A stretch of 64,000 bases of DNA from Fodinicola feengrottensis (GTDB lineage: Bacteria > Actinomycetota > Actinomycetes > Mycobacteriales > HKI-0501): assembly GCF_010993775.1 (NCBI RefSeq), contig NZ_WOTO01000029.1, positions 1 to 64,000 on the forward strand, in the 5' to 3' direction. Under the pieces are notes generated by a model. It searched no databases, had not been told where the DNA came from, and worked only from the letters and a program-made list of their open reading frames with translations. This document shows, piece after piece, positions 9,572-18,941 of this stretch (position 1 is its first letter; each line of letters begins with the position of its first letter). The position numbers and the translations under genes are program-made.

Positions 9572-11407
9572 CTATTTCAGATCCGCATCCGCGACGACAA
9601 AGAGCTCCGAGTGCGGTTTTGCGTTGCCCAGCTTGCCGTGTGGCCACGACACTCGGTTGAAGTCGACGCAGGGCGTACCTTCGTTCTCGTCCCGGAAACT
9701 GGCGTCCAATGAGAGCGAGCCGGTCTTCGGGTTGGAGTTGACGATGCAGACCTTGTGGTTGCCGTCGATTCCGGTACGGGCCACAAAATAGTTCGACGTG
9801 GCGATCCGGGTGGTCTGGTCGGTCTCGTGGTAGTAACCGTCGCTGCCCAGTGTGAAGTTGTCGAGTGTGCCCCAGTGCGGCCCGCCGTCGATCTTCTGGA
9901 TCCCGGCGATCGTGGGTGCGTCCGACTCGTTCCCGCCGCCGGTGATCTCGTCCGCGGTGTCGATGCTGACCTTCGGGTTGTTGCCAGAAGCCAGCAGCTT
10001 TTCGATGTTGAGCGAAACGACGTAACCGGGAGAGCCAGGATCGCTGGCGCCGTAGATCCCGGCCGGCCGGCCGATCACCGCGTGATACAGGTATTTGTCG
10101 TCGAGACTCGTCTGCACCCAGCCGCCGCCGTCGTTGCCGGCCGGGAACTGGGAAGATCCCAGTGCGGCCGCCGCCGTGGTGTCGTCGAAGACCTCGCGCC
10201 ATTTCGGTTGCGGCGCGGTGATGTCCGGCGTATAGAAAATCGCGCCACCGGACATGGTCTCGGCAAAAGCTCCCTTGTGGTTCGGGAGATTGGTCACGGT
10301 CGTCTCCATGACCGCCCGGTTTTCGTTGCGCAGCGGGTCATCCGGATTGGACCGCGGTCCCTTGGGCAGGTAGTCCACGGATGTGACCCTCGGATGGTTG
10401 CGGTCACTGATGTCCCAGATGCGTACGGTCGGCCGGCGCAGGAACGGCGACGGCGCTTTCACCGGATCCAGAATGATGTTCCGAGGTTCGGCGTAGTCAC
10501 TGGTGACCATCCGGTTCAGGTCCTCGCGTACCTGGATGCCGTGCGGATTGGCGCAGGTGGTGGTCACCGTGGTCGGCAGATCGAGGCACTGGCTGGCATC
10601 CTCGGACTGCCCGGTCGCGGCCGGCGCCTGGGTGAGCACCTTGCCCTGCTGGTCGAAATGCACGACCTCACCGGGGGAGCCGGCGAATCCGTTGCCTATC
10701 GCCGTTTTCCCGTTCGGATAGATGTACGGGCCAGGAACCACCGGCCCGCCCATGTAGGTCCCGTACGCCGTACCGTCCTTCAGCACCCAATAGGCGTCCG
10801 GCACCGAGCCACCCAGCGTCTGGGTCGGCAGGCTGATGCCACTGATGCTGACTTCCGGCAGCTTCTTCACGTCAAAAACATAGGTCGCCGCACTGAAAAG
10901 GCCGCCGGCGTAGATCTTGTCGCCCTTGTGCCAGATGTACTGCATGTGGTGCGGCTCGTTCTCCACCAGCGGCCCGACTGTCACCGTGTTGACCACCTTG
11001 CCGTAGCTTGGCGAGCCCTTGGTGGCGTCGATGACAGCCAGGAAATCCGGACCTGGCAAGGCATCCGTGACCGTCTTGCCGAGGCCGCCGAGGTCAACGG
11101 AAAGCCCGCCGGGGAGGCCTTTCACGGTTTTCACCGCGGTGTCAGCGATATTCTCGTCGCCGGCCCAGACCAGCAGCCATTCCTTGCGTTTGGCACCGCT
11201 GGTCGCGGTGTTCGCCAGCTGGCGGTCCAGATGGTTGGTGACCGAATAGGTCTTGCCGTCCGCGCCCGTCAGGCTCGAGACGAGTTGGTCGATACCGGCA
11301 CCGGAAGCCGCCTGGGTGGCGGGAACAACCAGTGCCGCGACCGACAATCCGAGGACTGCCGCAAAAACAGCAGGCCTTCGTTGTCGGAGGCGAAAAGGTA
11401 GGGGCAT
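9572..11407 (-). CDS. Secreted SBP56 / methanethiol-oxidase-like protein
   Basis: 611 aa and unbroken. The start has Arg-rich n-region, hydrophobic core (AVFAAVLGLSVAALVVPA) and ATQAAS cleavage site, so it is exported by Sec. The selenium-binding-protein-56 family pattern follows: PDFLAVIDATKGSPSYGKVV, ENEPHHMQYIWHKGD, CANPHGIQVREDLNRMVTSDY, RIWDISDRNHP, and HAVIGRPAGIYG. Known bacterial members (MtoX) are periplasmic copper enzymes that turn methanethiol plus O2 into formaldehyde, H2S and H2O2. This copy is longer than the usual ~430-460 aa, so a divergent activity is possible. The start at 11407 has GAGGAG 7 nt upstream. First gene of the operon. Confidence 0.7.
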   Translation of the reverse strand: MPLPFRLRQRRPAVFAAVLGLSVAALVVPATQAASGAGIDQLVSSLTGADGKTYSVTNHLDRQLANTATSGAKRKEWLLVWAGDENIADTAVKTVKGLPGGLSVDLGGLGKTVTDALPGPDFLAVIDATKGSPSYGKVVNTVTVGPLVENEPHHMQYIWHKGDKIYAGGLFSAATYVFDVKKLPEVSISGISLPTQTLGGSVPDAYWVLKDGTAYGTYMGGPVVPGPYIYPNGKTAIGNGFAGSPGEVVHFDQQGKVLTQAPAATGQSEDASQCLDLPTTVTTTCANPHGIQVREDLNRMVTSDYAEPRNIILDPVKAPSPFLRRPTVRIWDISDRNHPRVTSVDYLPKGPRSNPDDPLRNENRAVMETTVTNLPNHKGAFAETMSGGAIFYTPDITAPQPKWREVFDDTTAAAALGSSQFPAGNDGGGWVQTSLDDKYLYHAVIGRPAGIYGASDPGSPGYVVSLNIEKLLASGNNPKVSIDTADEITGGGNESDAPTIAGIQKIDGGPHWGTLDNFTLGSDGYYHETDQTTRIATSNYFVARTGIDGNHKVCIVNSNPKTGSLSLDASFRDENEGTPCVDFNRVSWPHGKLGNAKPHSELFVVADADLK

Positions 11408-11572
11408 GCCAGCTCCTCATGAGGGGAGAAAAGAAAAGGGGGCGTGGAAAGAAGCGCATTCGCAGCGCTGGCCCAAGCTGGTCCAGTCGAGGGCATGGCG
11501 AAGCCAAGGGTGGCTGCGACGCCGATGCACACGCGCGCCGGAAAGGACACGAGTTGGCACTCGGAAAGGAGG

Positions 11573-11588
11573 CCGTCCGTACGGACGG
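11573..11588. promoter_or_regulatory. 16-bp perfect palindrome, operator candidate
   Basis: CCGTCCGTACGGACGG is fully self-complementary and lies 165 bp upstream of the SBP56-like start. It would suit a dimeric regulator or form part of the leader RNA structure. No regulator gene is adjacent. Confidence 0.4.
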
Positions 11589-11677
11589 AGTCAGAAAATG
11601 ACCGCCAGATTACCGGGGGTCAGAAAAGAAGGGTCAGCGCCGTCAACGCGCTCTACGAGCCCGGACAGACACTGCTG

Positions 11678-11709
11678 GCCTGCCGTACGAGATCGACGTA
11701 TCGGCAGGC
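11678..11709 (-). promoter_or_regulatory. Strong hairpin in the SBP56 operon leader
   Basis: Arms GCCTGCCG/CGGCAGGC (8 bp) continue as TACG/CGTA with one bulged T and a 7-nt loop, 12 bp in total. It lies in the putative transcribed leader ~270 nt before the start codon. It could be an attenuator or part of an RNA switch; no known riboswitch consensus was recognised. Confidence 0.4.
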
Positions 11710-11741
11710 GACCAAGAGTAGGCGCCGTTCCACGGATAGGA

Positions 11742-11770
11742 GTATTCAGACGCGGACAAGTCTATGTCAA
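11742..11770 (-). promoter_or_regulatory. Housekeeping-like promoter candidate for the SBP56 operon
   Basis: On the minus strand TTGACA (11770-11765) is followed after exactly 17 nt by GAATAC (11747-11742). The -35 is consensus; the -10 is weak. It is the best sigma-70-like match in the 725-bp region. Confidence 0.4.
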
Positions 11771-12133
11771 GTCAAGTCCGACCAAAACGCTCACTATGCG
11801 GGAACTTTTTCCATGTCACTTTCGATCAGGGCTCACACCGGGCTTGACCGGCCGCGGGAATGTTGTGAGAGTGCCGCACGGGTACGTCCGCGCGCAAGGA
11901 GAATGGCGATGCGGATCGGTGCTGCTCAGAGGTGGGTTTTCGGTAAGATGACAGTAGTCTGGTGATGCTTGCCGGCAACGTGCCCGGAACGGCCGCGATA
12001 CGGCTCGATGCGACATGAATTTCGCAAGTTCCGAAGACTGAGCCGACTACTGGAAGACGAGTCGACCTCCTTGAGTACGTCGAGGCAGTCGAGACTGGTT
12101 CTTCTGGCATTCTGTCGCACTGAGGCGGCACGA

Positions 12134-14694
12134 TCAGCCGAGGGTCACCGTCCACATTCCTCGCCCGTGGGTGGCTGCCAGCACGGCGTTACCGCCAGGC
12201 TGGGTCCGTACGTTGGTCACGGCGACGTTGGGCAGCACGCCAAGCCGGGACCAGCGGGTGGGCGATCGTCGGTCGGCGGTGAACAGGCCGATGTCGGTGC
12301 CAAGGACAAGTTTCCCGCCGGCGATCGCGAGGCCGTCGCCGGGGGCGTCTGGCAGGTTTGCGGTGATGTTGCGCCAGGTCGAGCCGCCGTCGACGGATTC
12401 GAACAGGACACCGATGCCGCCGCCGGGGATCCATCGGCGGGAGTAGCCGTTGTAGACGGCGTAAACGTGGGCGGGGTTGGCGGGGTCGACGGTGAGGCCG
12501 GCTGTAGCGGTTGGGAAGTACGGGTGAGCTGATCCGGTGCCAGCTGCCGCCGTAGTTGGTGTCGATTCCACTGGCGAACGACGGTGAGGGGTTGGCGCCG
12601 CTGTCGACCCATGCCGCGTACGTCACGACACCGCTGACGGCGACCGCGGTGCCGATGTTGTAGCCGCCGGCCGCGTCGGTGCCGAAACTGTGCACGGGGG
12701 TCCAGTCGCAGTTGGTCGCGCAGACTGTATTCCAGCCCTTGACCGTGTCCCAGACCTTGTTGCCCGCCGCCACCCAGTGATTGGCGTTGTGGATATCGGC
12801 TTGGAACGGCGCGATGAACCGGGCGGATGGGTCGCATGCGGTCGCATCTGTGTAGTAGCCGCATTCGGGGCTGATGGTGGTGAACGTGTGGCCGCCGTCG
12901 CTGGTGCGGTACATCGCCAGGTTGGTGTACTCGCCGACTGCCTGCTGACCGTTGGCGGGATTCACCAGGACCATCCCACCGTCCCCGTCCCCGCCCGCAG
13001 GCTCGATGTTCTTGGCGTTACCGGGGAAAAGGGCCGAGGTGCCGTTGTCCTGCAGGCCGCCCCAGTACGCCGTCCCGTGGCCGGATCGCCCGGCGGCGGC
13101 GTCGTAGTATTGCAGCGTCCGTACGGTGTCGTTCAGATCCACCCAGCTGCCGTATCCGGTCACCGACATCGGGCGCCGATAGGTGCCGCCGTCGTTGCCG
13201 ATCACCACCTGCCGGTCGGCGGTCAGCGCCAGCGCGCGTGCTGGGTGGGGGGGGTGGGTGGCCGGCGGGCACGCTGCGGTGCCGCAGGTCAGGCCGTAGT
13301 TCCAGTATTGGCTGGCGGTCTGGAATGTGCTGCCGCCGTCGTTGGTCTGGAAGACCTCCTCCAGGCTGACGTAGGCGTGCATCGGGGTTTTTGGGGTCCA
13401 CCGCGAGAACCTGGTTGTACCAGGACTGAATCCCGACGTGGTAGCCCGCCAGGTTCTGCAGTGCGGAGCCGGACGCCCCGAGTGAGTCCGAGTCGGCGAT
13501 CCGGGTGTACGGACCCGCCGGATTTCCTGACGCGGAAGCGAAAACGCCTTGCAGGTTGGTGTCGTCGTTAGCCAGGAGCTTCTTTGGGGACTGGACGATC
13601 GCGTAAAGCCGCGACCCGTCCGCCGCGTACGCCAAGGTCGTACGACCGATGTCGGTGGCGTCAATGTCCCCGGCTGGGGTGACGCGCTGGAAGGACCCCG
13701 GTCCGCCGCCGGTGGTGGACAGGTAGAACCCGTTGTACGCGGTGCCGTTGCGCCACCCCAGCACGGCCAGTACGGACTGGCCGCCGGTTCCCGGCCGGAT
13801 GGCCACGTCGGAAATGAACGAGGTGTCGTACGGGGAACCCGTCGGGTTCGGATCCGGCTTGAGCACTAGCGTCCAGCCACCGTTGCTGGTGTGGAGCGAA
13901 TGCCGGTACAAGCCCTGATTGGTGGCCGCGTACACCTGCCCCTGACCATCGGCGACGAGCCGGAACGTCTGGTGATCCAGCAACTCGTCGCCGCCGACGC
14001 GGGTGAAACTGCTGCGGCCTCCGTTGGTTGAGCGGTACACACCCGTTCCGAGGTACGAGTCGCTGCTGGTGTTCGACTCGCCGGTTCCCACCCAGAGCGA
14101 ATGATCCGGGCCGACCAGCAGCGCGCCGATCGACAGTGTGTTCTGGCCGTCCCAGATGGAATGCCAGGTCTGGCCGCGGTCGGTCGACTTCCACACGCCA
14201 CCGTCAGCTGCGCCCTGGTAGTAGGTGTTCCCATCGACCGCAAGAGCTGTCGTACGTCCAGCGACCGTACGAAAACCCGCGCCGTCGTTGGACCAGGTGG
14301 GATCGGTGTATCCGGCCGGCTCAGCATCCAGCGGCTGCCCGGTGACCTCGCTCGCACGGCCACGTGCCAGCGGAAGTGCCGCCGCCTGACCGCGCGCGGC
14401 GACCAGCGCAGCTGCCGACACCGAGTCACCCGGAGCGCTGCGCTGACCGGCGTACTGCTCCGCCTGATCGGCAACCTCCAGAGCGTCGCCCTCGCCCTCA
14501 CCGCGCTCCAGCGGTCTCAGCCCCGACGACCGAGCGTGCTGCTGCACCTGGATTTTCGCCACCCCACGCAACGGATCCGGGTGGGGAGGCGCCGCCGAGG
14601 CAGGTGTGGTGAGCGCCACGGTGGTCACCGCCACCACTGCCAGGGCCACTGCCGGGCGAGTGAAGATCGACTTGTTGGATAACGCGAACAACAT
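12134..14694 (-). CDS. Secreted BNR/Asp-box beta-propeller protein, sortilin/VPS10-like (two frameshifts)
   Basis: About 853 aa. Signal peptide at the start (PAVALAVVAVTTVALTTPASA, cut before AAPP). Repeated Asp-boxes mark propeller blades: KSTDRGQTWHS, STNGGRSSF, QTNDGGSTFQ, RTSDGGHTFT, ESVDGGSTWRN; the end is ATHGRGMWTVTLG, typical of sialidase-like/VPS10-like propellers. Catalytic residues of a sialidase are not evident, so a binding or glycan-related role outside the cell is likely. Frame breaks at ~13390 (run CCCC) and ~12530 (run CCC); removing one C at each restores the family reading. ATG 14694 has AAGGGA upstream. Confidence 0.7.
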
Positions 14695-14915
14695 CGCCGC
14701 ACCGATCCCTTCGCACCGCACCTCGGCGCAGCCGAATGCTGGCACAGCACCGCACAGCCGTCCACGGTTTGCCAATAAAAAAAAAACGGGAAAGGTCCGT
14801 CGCAATCGAACAAACAGCCAAATCGATCACAAAACGCCTTATGGCGAGGTTAAATCCTTGCATTGCTAACGAACCGGTGACGACGATCGCGGTGACGCCC
14901 GCGCGCTGACGCCGA

Positions 14916-15604
14916 TCACGTTGCGGCCGGTACGCGCCGGCCCCTGATCATCGCGACAGCGGCGGGCACACTGCCGATCACCACCAACCCCAAGGCGACG
15001 GCACCAACGACCAGCCGGTAAGGGAAAACGAACGCGGTCAGGGTCAACGGGCTGCTCGCAGCCAGCATCCAGGTGGCCCACCACGAGATGATCCGACCGC
15101 GGCCCAAAGCGATGCCGAACAGGACGTACGACGTCAAGTGACCGACGACGTAAACAACAAGATACGAAAGCATCACCGGATCATTGGTGAAATGATCCCA
15201 AAAACCTCCGTACGAGGCGCTGTCCGGAAGCTGCGCCAGGGCATTGGTGACATCGTCCTGCGCTGTCAGTGCGGAGAACGGGAGCCAGCCGATCACCGCC
15301 AGCAGGCCTGCGATGGAGGCCAGCCACGGCGTCCGCGGATAGGCCAGCCACGCCAACCCGATCGCGCCGAATGGCAGGAGGTAGGAAGCCACCACAAACG
15401 CGACCAGATGAATCGCATTGGTGACCGGGCTCGCGTGAGCATTATGTGTGAGGCTCAGGACACCAGACTCATGAATGGAAGGGTTGAAAACTCCGCCGAT
15501 CAGAAATGCAGCAGCGGTCCGCCAACGATCCCCACCGCCAACACCCACCGCAGGAGTCGTTCGGACGGCGCAGCCGCGGCGGACGAGGTATCCGACTCGG
15601 ACAT
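14916..15604 (-). CDS. Polytopic membrane protein of unknown function (frameshifted)
   Basis: About 229 aa with five or six hydrophobic helices (e.g. LRWVLAVGIVGGPLLHFLIGG, AIHLVAFVVASYLLPFGAIGLAW, WLASIAGLLAVIGWLP, VMLSYLVVYVVGHLTSYVLFG, LVVGAVALGLVVIGSVPAAVA). ATG 15604 is preceded by AAGGAGG at 8 nt, a strong site. The frame stops early at ~15510; one more T in the TTT of the CATTTCTG context joins it to the rest. Divergent from the BNR_4-type gene. No family assigned. Confidence 0.6.
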
Positions 15605-15691
15605 GGGACTCGCCTCCTTGGATTTTCTTCTCAGGTGCAGCATTCCAGCCAGACTCCGGCCCGTCGCCCGCGGCCAGGAGATACCGTAGAG

Positions 15692-17081
15692 ATGCCCATG
15701 AAAAGAGAAAACGTTGCCGGCGAACCACGGACCTTCGGTGACGCCGTACGGCCGCACCACGGTCGACACACAGGCGCTGTTTTTCGTCTCGTACGACGGC
15801 CTGGTCAACAACAACTCGTTCCAGAAGAACGGGCTGCTGACCTACCGGAGCTACCAGTACGCGGTCTGGTACGCCGCTGACCGCAACGCCGTGGTTGGCC
15901 GTCGGGCGCTCGGCGAGAGCAGTTGGGCGACCGTCAAGGTTGGCCACACACTCAAAAGCGACGACTCCCACAACGTGATGTCCATGGGCGTCTCCACAAT
16001 CGACGGCCGGTTGCACCTCAACATGGACTCGCACAGCGACAGTTTCACGTACGTCAGGTCGGTGTCGGGCCTGCTCGACAACCCCAGCGGCCTGAGTTGG
16101 ACCGCAAACCGCTTCGGCGCCGCGCAGCCGACCCTTGACGGACTCGCGTTGACCACGCTGTTCACGTATCCCCAGTTCATCTCGACGCCTGAGGGCAACC
16201 TTCAGCTCAGCTACCGGGCAGGGATCTCCGGTAACGGGCGAAACGCTCTCGCCGAATACGACGGCACCTCATGGACCAACCTGGGTGAGTGGACCAGCTC
16301 AACCGGCGTATACCGCAGCGAGCACGGCTCGAGCGCGGCGCGCAACATGTACCTGCACGGCATCGACTACGACCTCGACGGCCGAGTGCACTCCTTTTTC
16401 ACCTGGCGCGAGCAAAACGGCGCCGTGATGGGCGCCAGCGGCGGCATCGCCAATCACGACACCGGCTACGTCTACTCGACCGACCGCGGCCGCACCTGGC
16501 GCAACGACGCGGGAATCGTCGTCGGCGCCACTGGCAGCACCTCCGGCTGCCCGGGCCCGATCGCCGTCACCGACAGCGGGCTCGTCATCGATTCGCTCGA
16601 CGCCGACCACTCGCTCATGAACCAGGAGAGCCAGGCAGTGGACTCCACTGGCCTGCCGCATGCGATCGTCAGCTACGTACCCGGTCGCTTCGGCCAATGC
16701 ACCACGAACTATGTCGCGGACCGCACCAACCACGGCCGTGCCTTCCACCTCCGCAAGAACTCGTCGGGCACTTGGACCAAGACCGAGATACCGATCGCGC
16801 TCCGTTCCAGCCAACGCACCAGGCTGGTCCTGGACAAGTACGACAATGCGTACGCGGTGCTGCCGAGAGGGCGGATCGCCGGCGCCTCGAAATCCTCCGG
16901 ATACCGGGACTGGACGCTACTGTATTCCGGGAGCGGTCTGAACGCCTTCGGCGGCGAGGTCGTGATCGACGAGACGCGGATCAGGCAGGACAACGTCCTG
17001 TCCGTGCTGTACCAGGAGAAATCAACCGGCACCACGACCCCATCGGCACTGCACGTCATGGACTTCGCACTGCCATCGTGA
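15692..17081 (+). CDS. BNR_4-type beta-propeller protein (polysaccharide lyase/hydrolase-like), apparently leaderless
   Basis: About 460 aa. The body matches BNR repeat-containing family members: VSYDGLVNNNSF, YQYAVWYAADRNAVVGRRAL, DDSHNVMSMGVSTIDGRLHLNMDSHSD, TYPQFISTPEGNLQLSYRAGISG, YVYSTDRGRTWRNDAG, QESQAVDSTGLPHAIVSYV. The DSHN...G-x-LH-x-x-x-D-x-H pattern is diagnostic of the family, several members of which act on plant or algal polysaccharides. ATG 15692 has AGGAGAT before it but needs a frameshift near 15745; the uninterrupted frame can only start at TTG 15714. No signal peptide is visible, although relatives are secreted, so the 5' end may be truncated. Confidence 0.65.
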
Positions 17082-17118
17082 CCGGATCCGCTTGCTTCGG
17101 TGCTTTCTTATGGTGGAT

Positions 17119-18033
17119 CTACTTGTACGCGACGGCGACGATGTTGGCCTGCACCGAGTTTTCGGTGGTGGTCGACGGATAGCCGGAAGTCATCACGCCT
17201 TCGTAGAAGGTGCCCGCGGAACTCTTGCCGTTGCCGGTGTCGTTGTTGCTCGTTTCGGCGTTTCCGTAGTCGAAGCAGCAGCCGCCGTTGTCATGCGTAC
17301 CGTCCAGAATCGCGTACATCCCCTCTGGTTGGTCACCGGTCGCGATGCCAGCGGTGTTGTCGTTGCGATAGCCGGTGCCGGGTGCCACGTAGACGCCGTA
17401 CACCTTGTGGCCGTTGACTGTGGTCGGTGCCGCGGTCGCGTTCGCGAGGTTGTCAGGGCCGCCGGCCGCGCCGCCACCCCCGGGCTTGGGTGAGATCGTT
17501 GTGGGCGGGCTGGTCTGGTCGTAGATCCTGGTGATCACGCAGCTGGTGCGCGCGCAGAACGAATCCTGGGTGGCCGCGTTGGCGTAGCCGCCTGCGGCAA
17601 GCGGGGCGATGCTCTTGTACGTGTTGTCCGATGAGCGTCGCACCTGATACAGCGGCCCGTTGTACGACGCCCACACCGTCGGGTCACTTGCCACCGAACC
17701 GAACAACGCAGGCTGGGCCCGCACCACCGCCAGATCAGCCACACAGTCACCACCCAACGCGACCGCGGTCGCGATATCACCCACGATCTTCCCCGGATCA
17801 TGACTGGCCCGACGCCACCGACACGCCCGCCTGACCCCGCACAACCCGATCGTCTGGCCCAACAACAACCCACCAGCCCAGGAGACCAACGACTCGCGAC
17901 CAGGATCCAAAACCAACCCGCCAACCCTGTTACCCTTCACCTCCGGAGTGCCTTCCTGACGCAGTGACTTGAGACATCGCAATCCCAAGTTTCCCGCACC
18001 GGATAGGCACTTCCGTGCATTTGACCGTGTCAC
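17119..18033 (-). pseudogene. Chimeric ORF: IS1380 transposase N-terminus fused to deleted GH54 alpha-L-arabinofuranosidase
   Basis: 304 codons without a stop. Residues ~33-120 are IS1380-type transposase (GNRVGGLVLDPGRESLVSWAGG, ALGGDCVADLAVVRAQPALF, FGSVASDPTV). From residue 121 it is GH54 AbfB catalytic sequence (YNGPLYQVRRSSD, LAAGGYANAATQDSFC, APGTGYRNDNTAGIATGDQ, GGCCFDYGNAETSNNDTGNG with the vicinal Cys pair). It then jumps to the GH54 end (SAGTFYEGVMTSGYPS). About 150 GH54 residues between NDTGNG and AGTFYEG are gone; by family knowledge they carry the nucleophile Glu and acid/base Asp. The 5' GH54 part and any CBM42 domain are also missing. Not expected to be active. Confidence 0.7.
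17675..18030 (-). mobile_element. IS1380-family insertion sequence fragment (left end)
   Basis: Encodes only the first ~90 residues of the transposase, with the family motif D-P-G-K-I-x-x-D-x-A-x-A-x-x-x-GG-x-x-x-x-D and ending in VASDPT. A possible terminal repeat beginning CCTATCCGGTGCGGGAAA lies at the outer end (~18008 downwards, minus strand). The catalytic DDE part and right end are absent; position 17674 is the junction with GH54 DNA. Confidence 0.6.
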
Positions 18034-18086
18034 TCGCCAACAGATGAAATCCCGAGGCTAGGCGAATGATTCCTGTCCTATCGTGT

Positions 18087-18272
18087 TCAGGAGACGAAAT
18101 ATACGACCGCGAGTACGATCCCGATGACGACGGAGGCGGCGAGCACCACCAGTGAGAGCACCCAGGCGGCGCGCATCAGGAGACCAGGTTTATTCGTTCT
18201 GTTGTTCATAACGCCCACCACGAGCAGGGCCGTACACACGATGCCGAGGACGATCCAGGGAGTCCAGGACAT
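18087..18272 (-). CDS. Small two-helix membrane protein
   Basis: 61 aa: helix 1 WTPWIVLGIVCTALLVVGVM, short loop NNRTNKPG, helix 2 WVLSLVVLAASVVIGIVLAVVYFV. ATG 18272 is preferred to one 21 nt upstream because GGAGGA precedes it by 7 nt. No family recognised. Confidence 0.6.
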   Translation of the reverse strand: MSWTPWIVLGIVCTALLVVGVMNNRTNKPGLLMRAAWVLSLVVLAASVVIGIVLAVVYFVS

Positions 18273-18350
18273 TGCTATTCCTCCGAGCGGCATTAGCGTT
18301 GATCGCTGATTCAGCTCAGTGACAGATTACTTCGCCAGTTTGCTGGATCA

Positions 18351-18806
18351 TTATCCCGTGTAGGTGTCGCCACAGAATCGGTCGCCAGTGACCAGGCATA
18401 CCTGCGTACGCCAGCCGGGGCCGTTCCAGTAGAAGCCAGTTTGATATCGGTCGGTCGCTTCCATCGTCCTGGAGATGTCAAAGCTCTTTCGCCACTTTCC
18501 CTGCAGGTAGTGCCACCGTAGGTAGTGCACGGTACATAGTGCATGGCCCCAGGTTTCGAATTCGGCTTGCGTGTATTGGTAGTGTCCGCCGGACGCGTTG
18601 GTCCAGTCAGTGCCATTCATCCACACCTTGCATTCGCCCGCCGACGCGCTGTAGGCGTTGCCCAGATAATTACCGACGGCGCCGGCCGGTTGGCCGGGAT
18701 CAGTGCTCGAGGCCACGGCCGGACTCGCCGGGCCGACCGTCGCTGTGAGTACGGCTGCCACGCCAACGACAGTGACCACCGCCGTGTTCAGTCGTGCTTT
18801 CATCAT
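18351..18806 (-). CDS. Small secreted Cys-containing protein, unknown function
   Basis: 151 aa. Signal peptide (VVTVVGVAAVLTATVGPASPAVAS) with cleavage near VASS. The mature part is aromatic-rich (WMNGTDWTNASGGHYQYTQ, WGHALCTVHYLRWHYLQGKW) with four Cys, probably two disulfides. It resembles an extracellular domain but matches no family I know. Sits beside the AfsR-like regulator and other exported small proteins. Confidence 0.6.
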   Translation of the reverse strand: MMKARLNTAVVTVVGVAAVLTATVGPASPAVASSTDPGQPAGAVGNYLGNAYSASAGECKVWMNGTDWTNASGGHYQYTQAEFETWGHALCTVHYLRWHYLQGKWRKSFDISRTMEATDRYQTGFYWNGPGWRTQVCLVTGDRFCGDTYTG

Positions 18807-18941
18807 GGGCTATCTCTTTCTTTGAGTTCACATTTCGGCGATTTCCACCCATCCGACGTGCCAGGACCACCTTGATTGAGGGGTCTTAACGAAATCTTGT
18901 CGCCCCCGGCTGGATCAATGAAGATGGCGGTGAGTCACGAG

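Larger units (their letters stand above)
11408..12133. other. Long leader/intergenic region upstream of the SBP56 operon
   Basis: No coding frame supported. It holds a minus-strand promoter candidate (11742-11770), a strong hairpin (11678-11709) and a 16-bp palindrome (11573-11588), giving the SBP56 operon a 5' UTR of roughly 320 nt if the promoter is right. The part 11800-12133 has no recognised element; it is the downstream flank of the BNR-repeat gene. Confidence 0.5.

Noticed and set aside
9755-11401. Plus-strand open frame of 548 codons opposite the SBP56-like gene
   Set aside because: It is antisense to an intact family-matching gene, has no ribosome binding site or domain, and is a by-product of GC-rich codon use.
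14773-14790. Run of ten A near the BNR gene start as a functional T-tract terminator
   Set aside because: No stem precedes it on either strand, and it lies just upstream of the start of the BNR gene rather than after a gene end.
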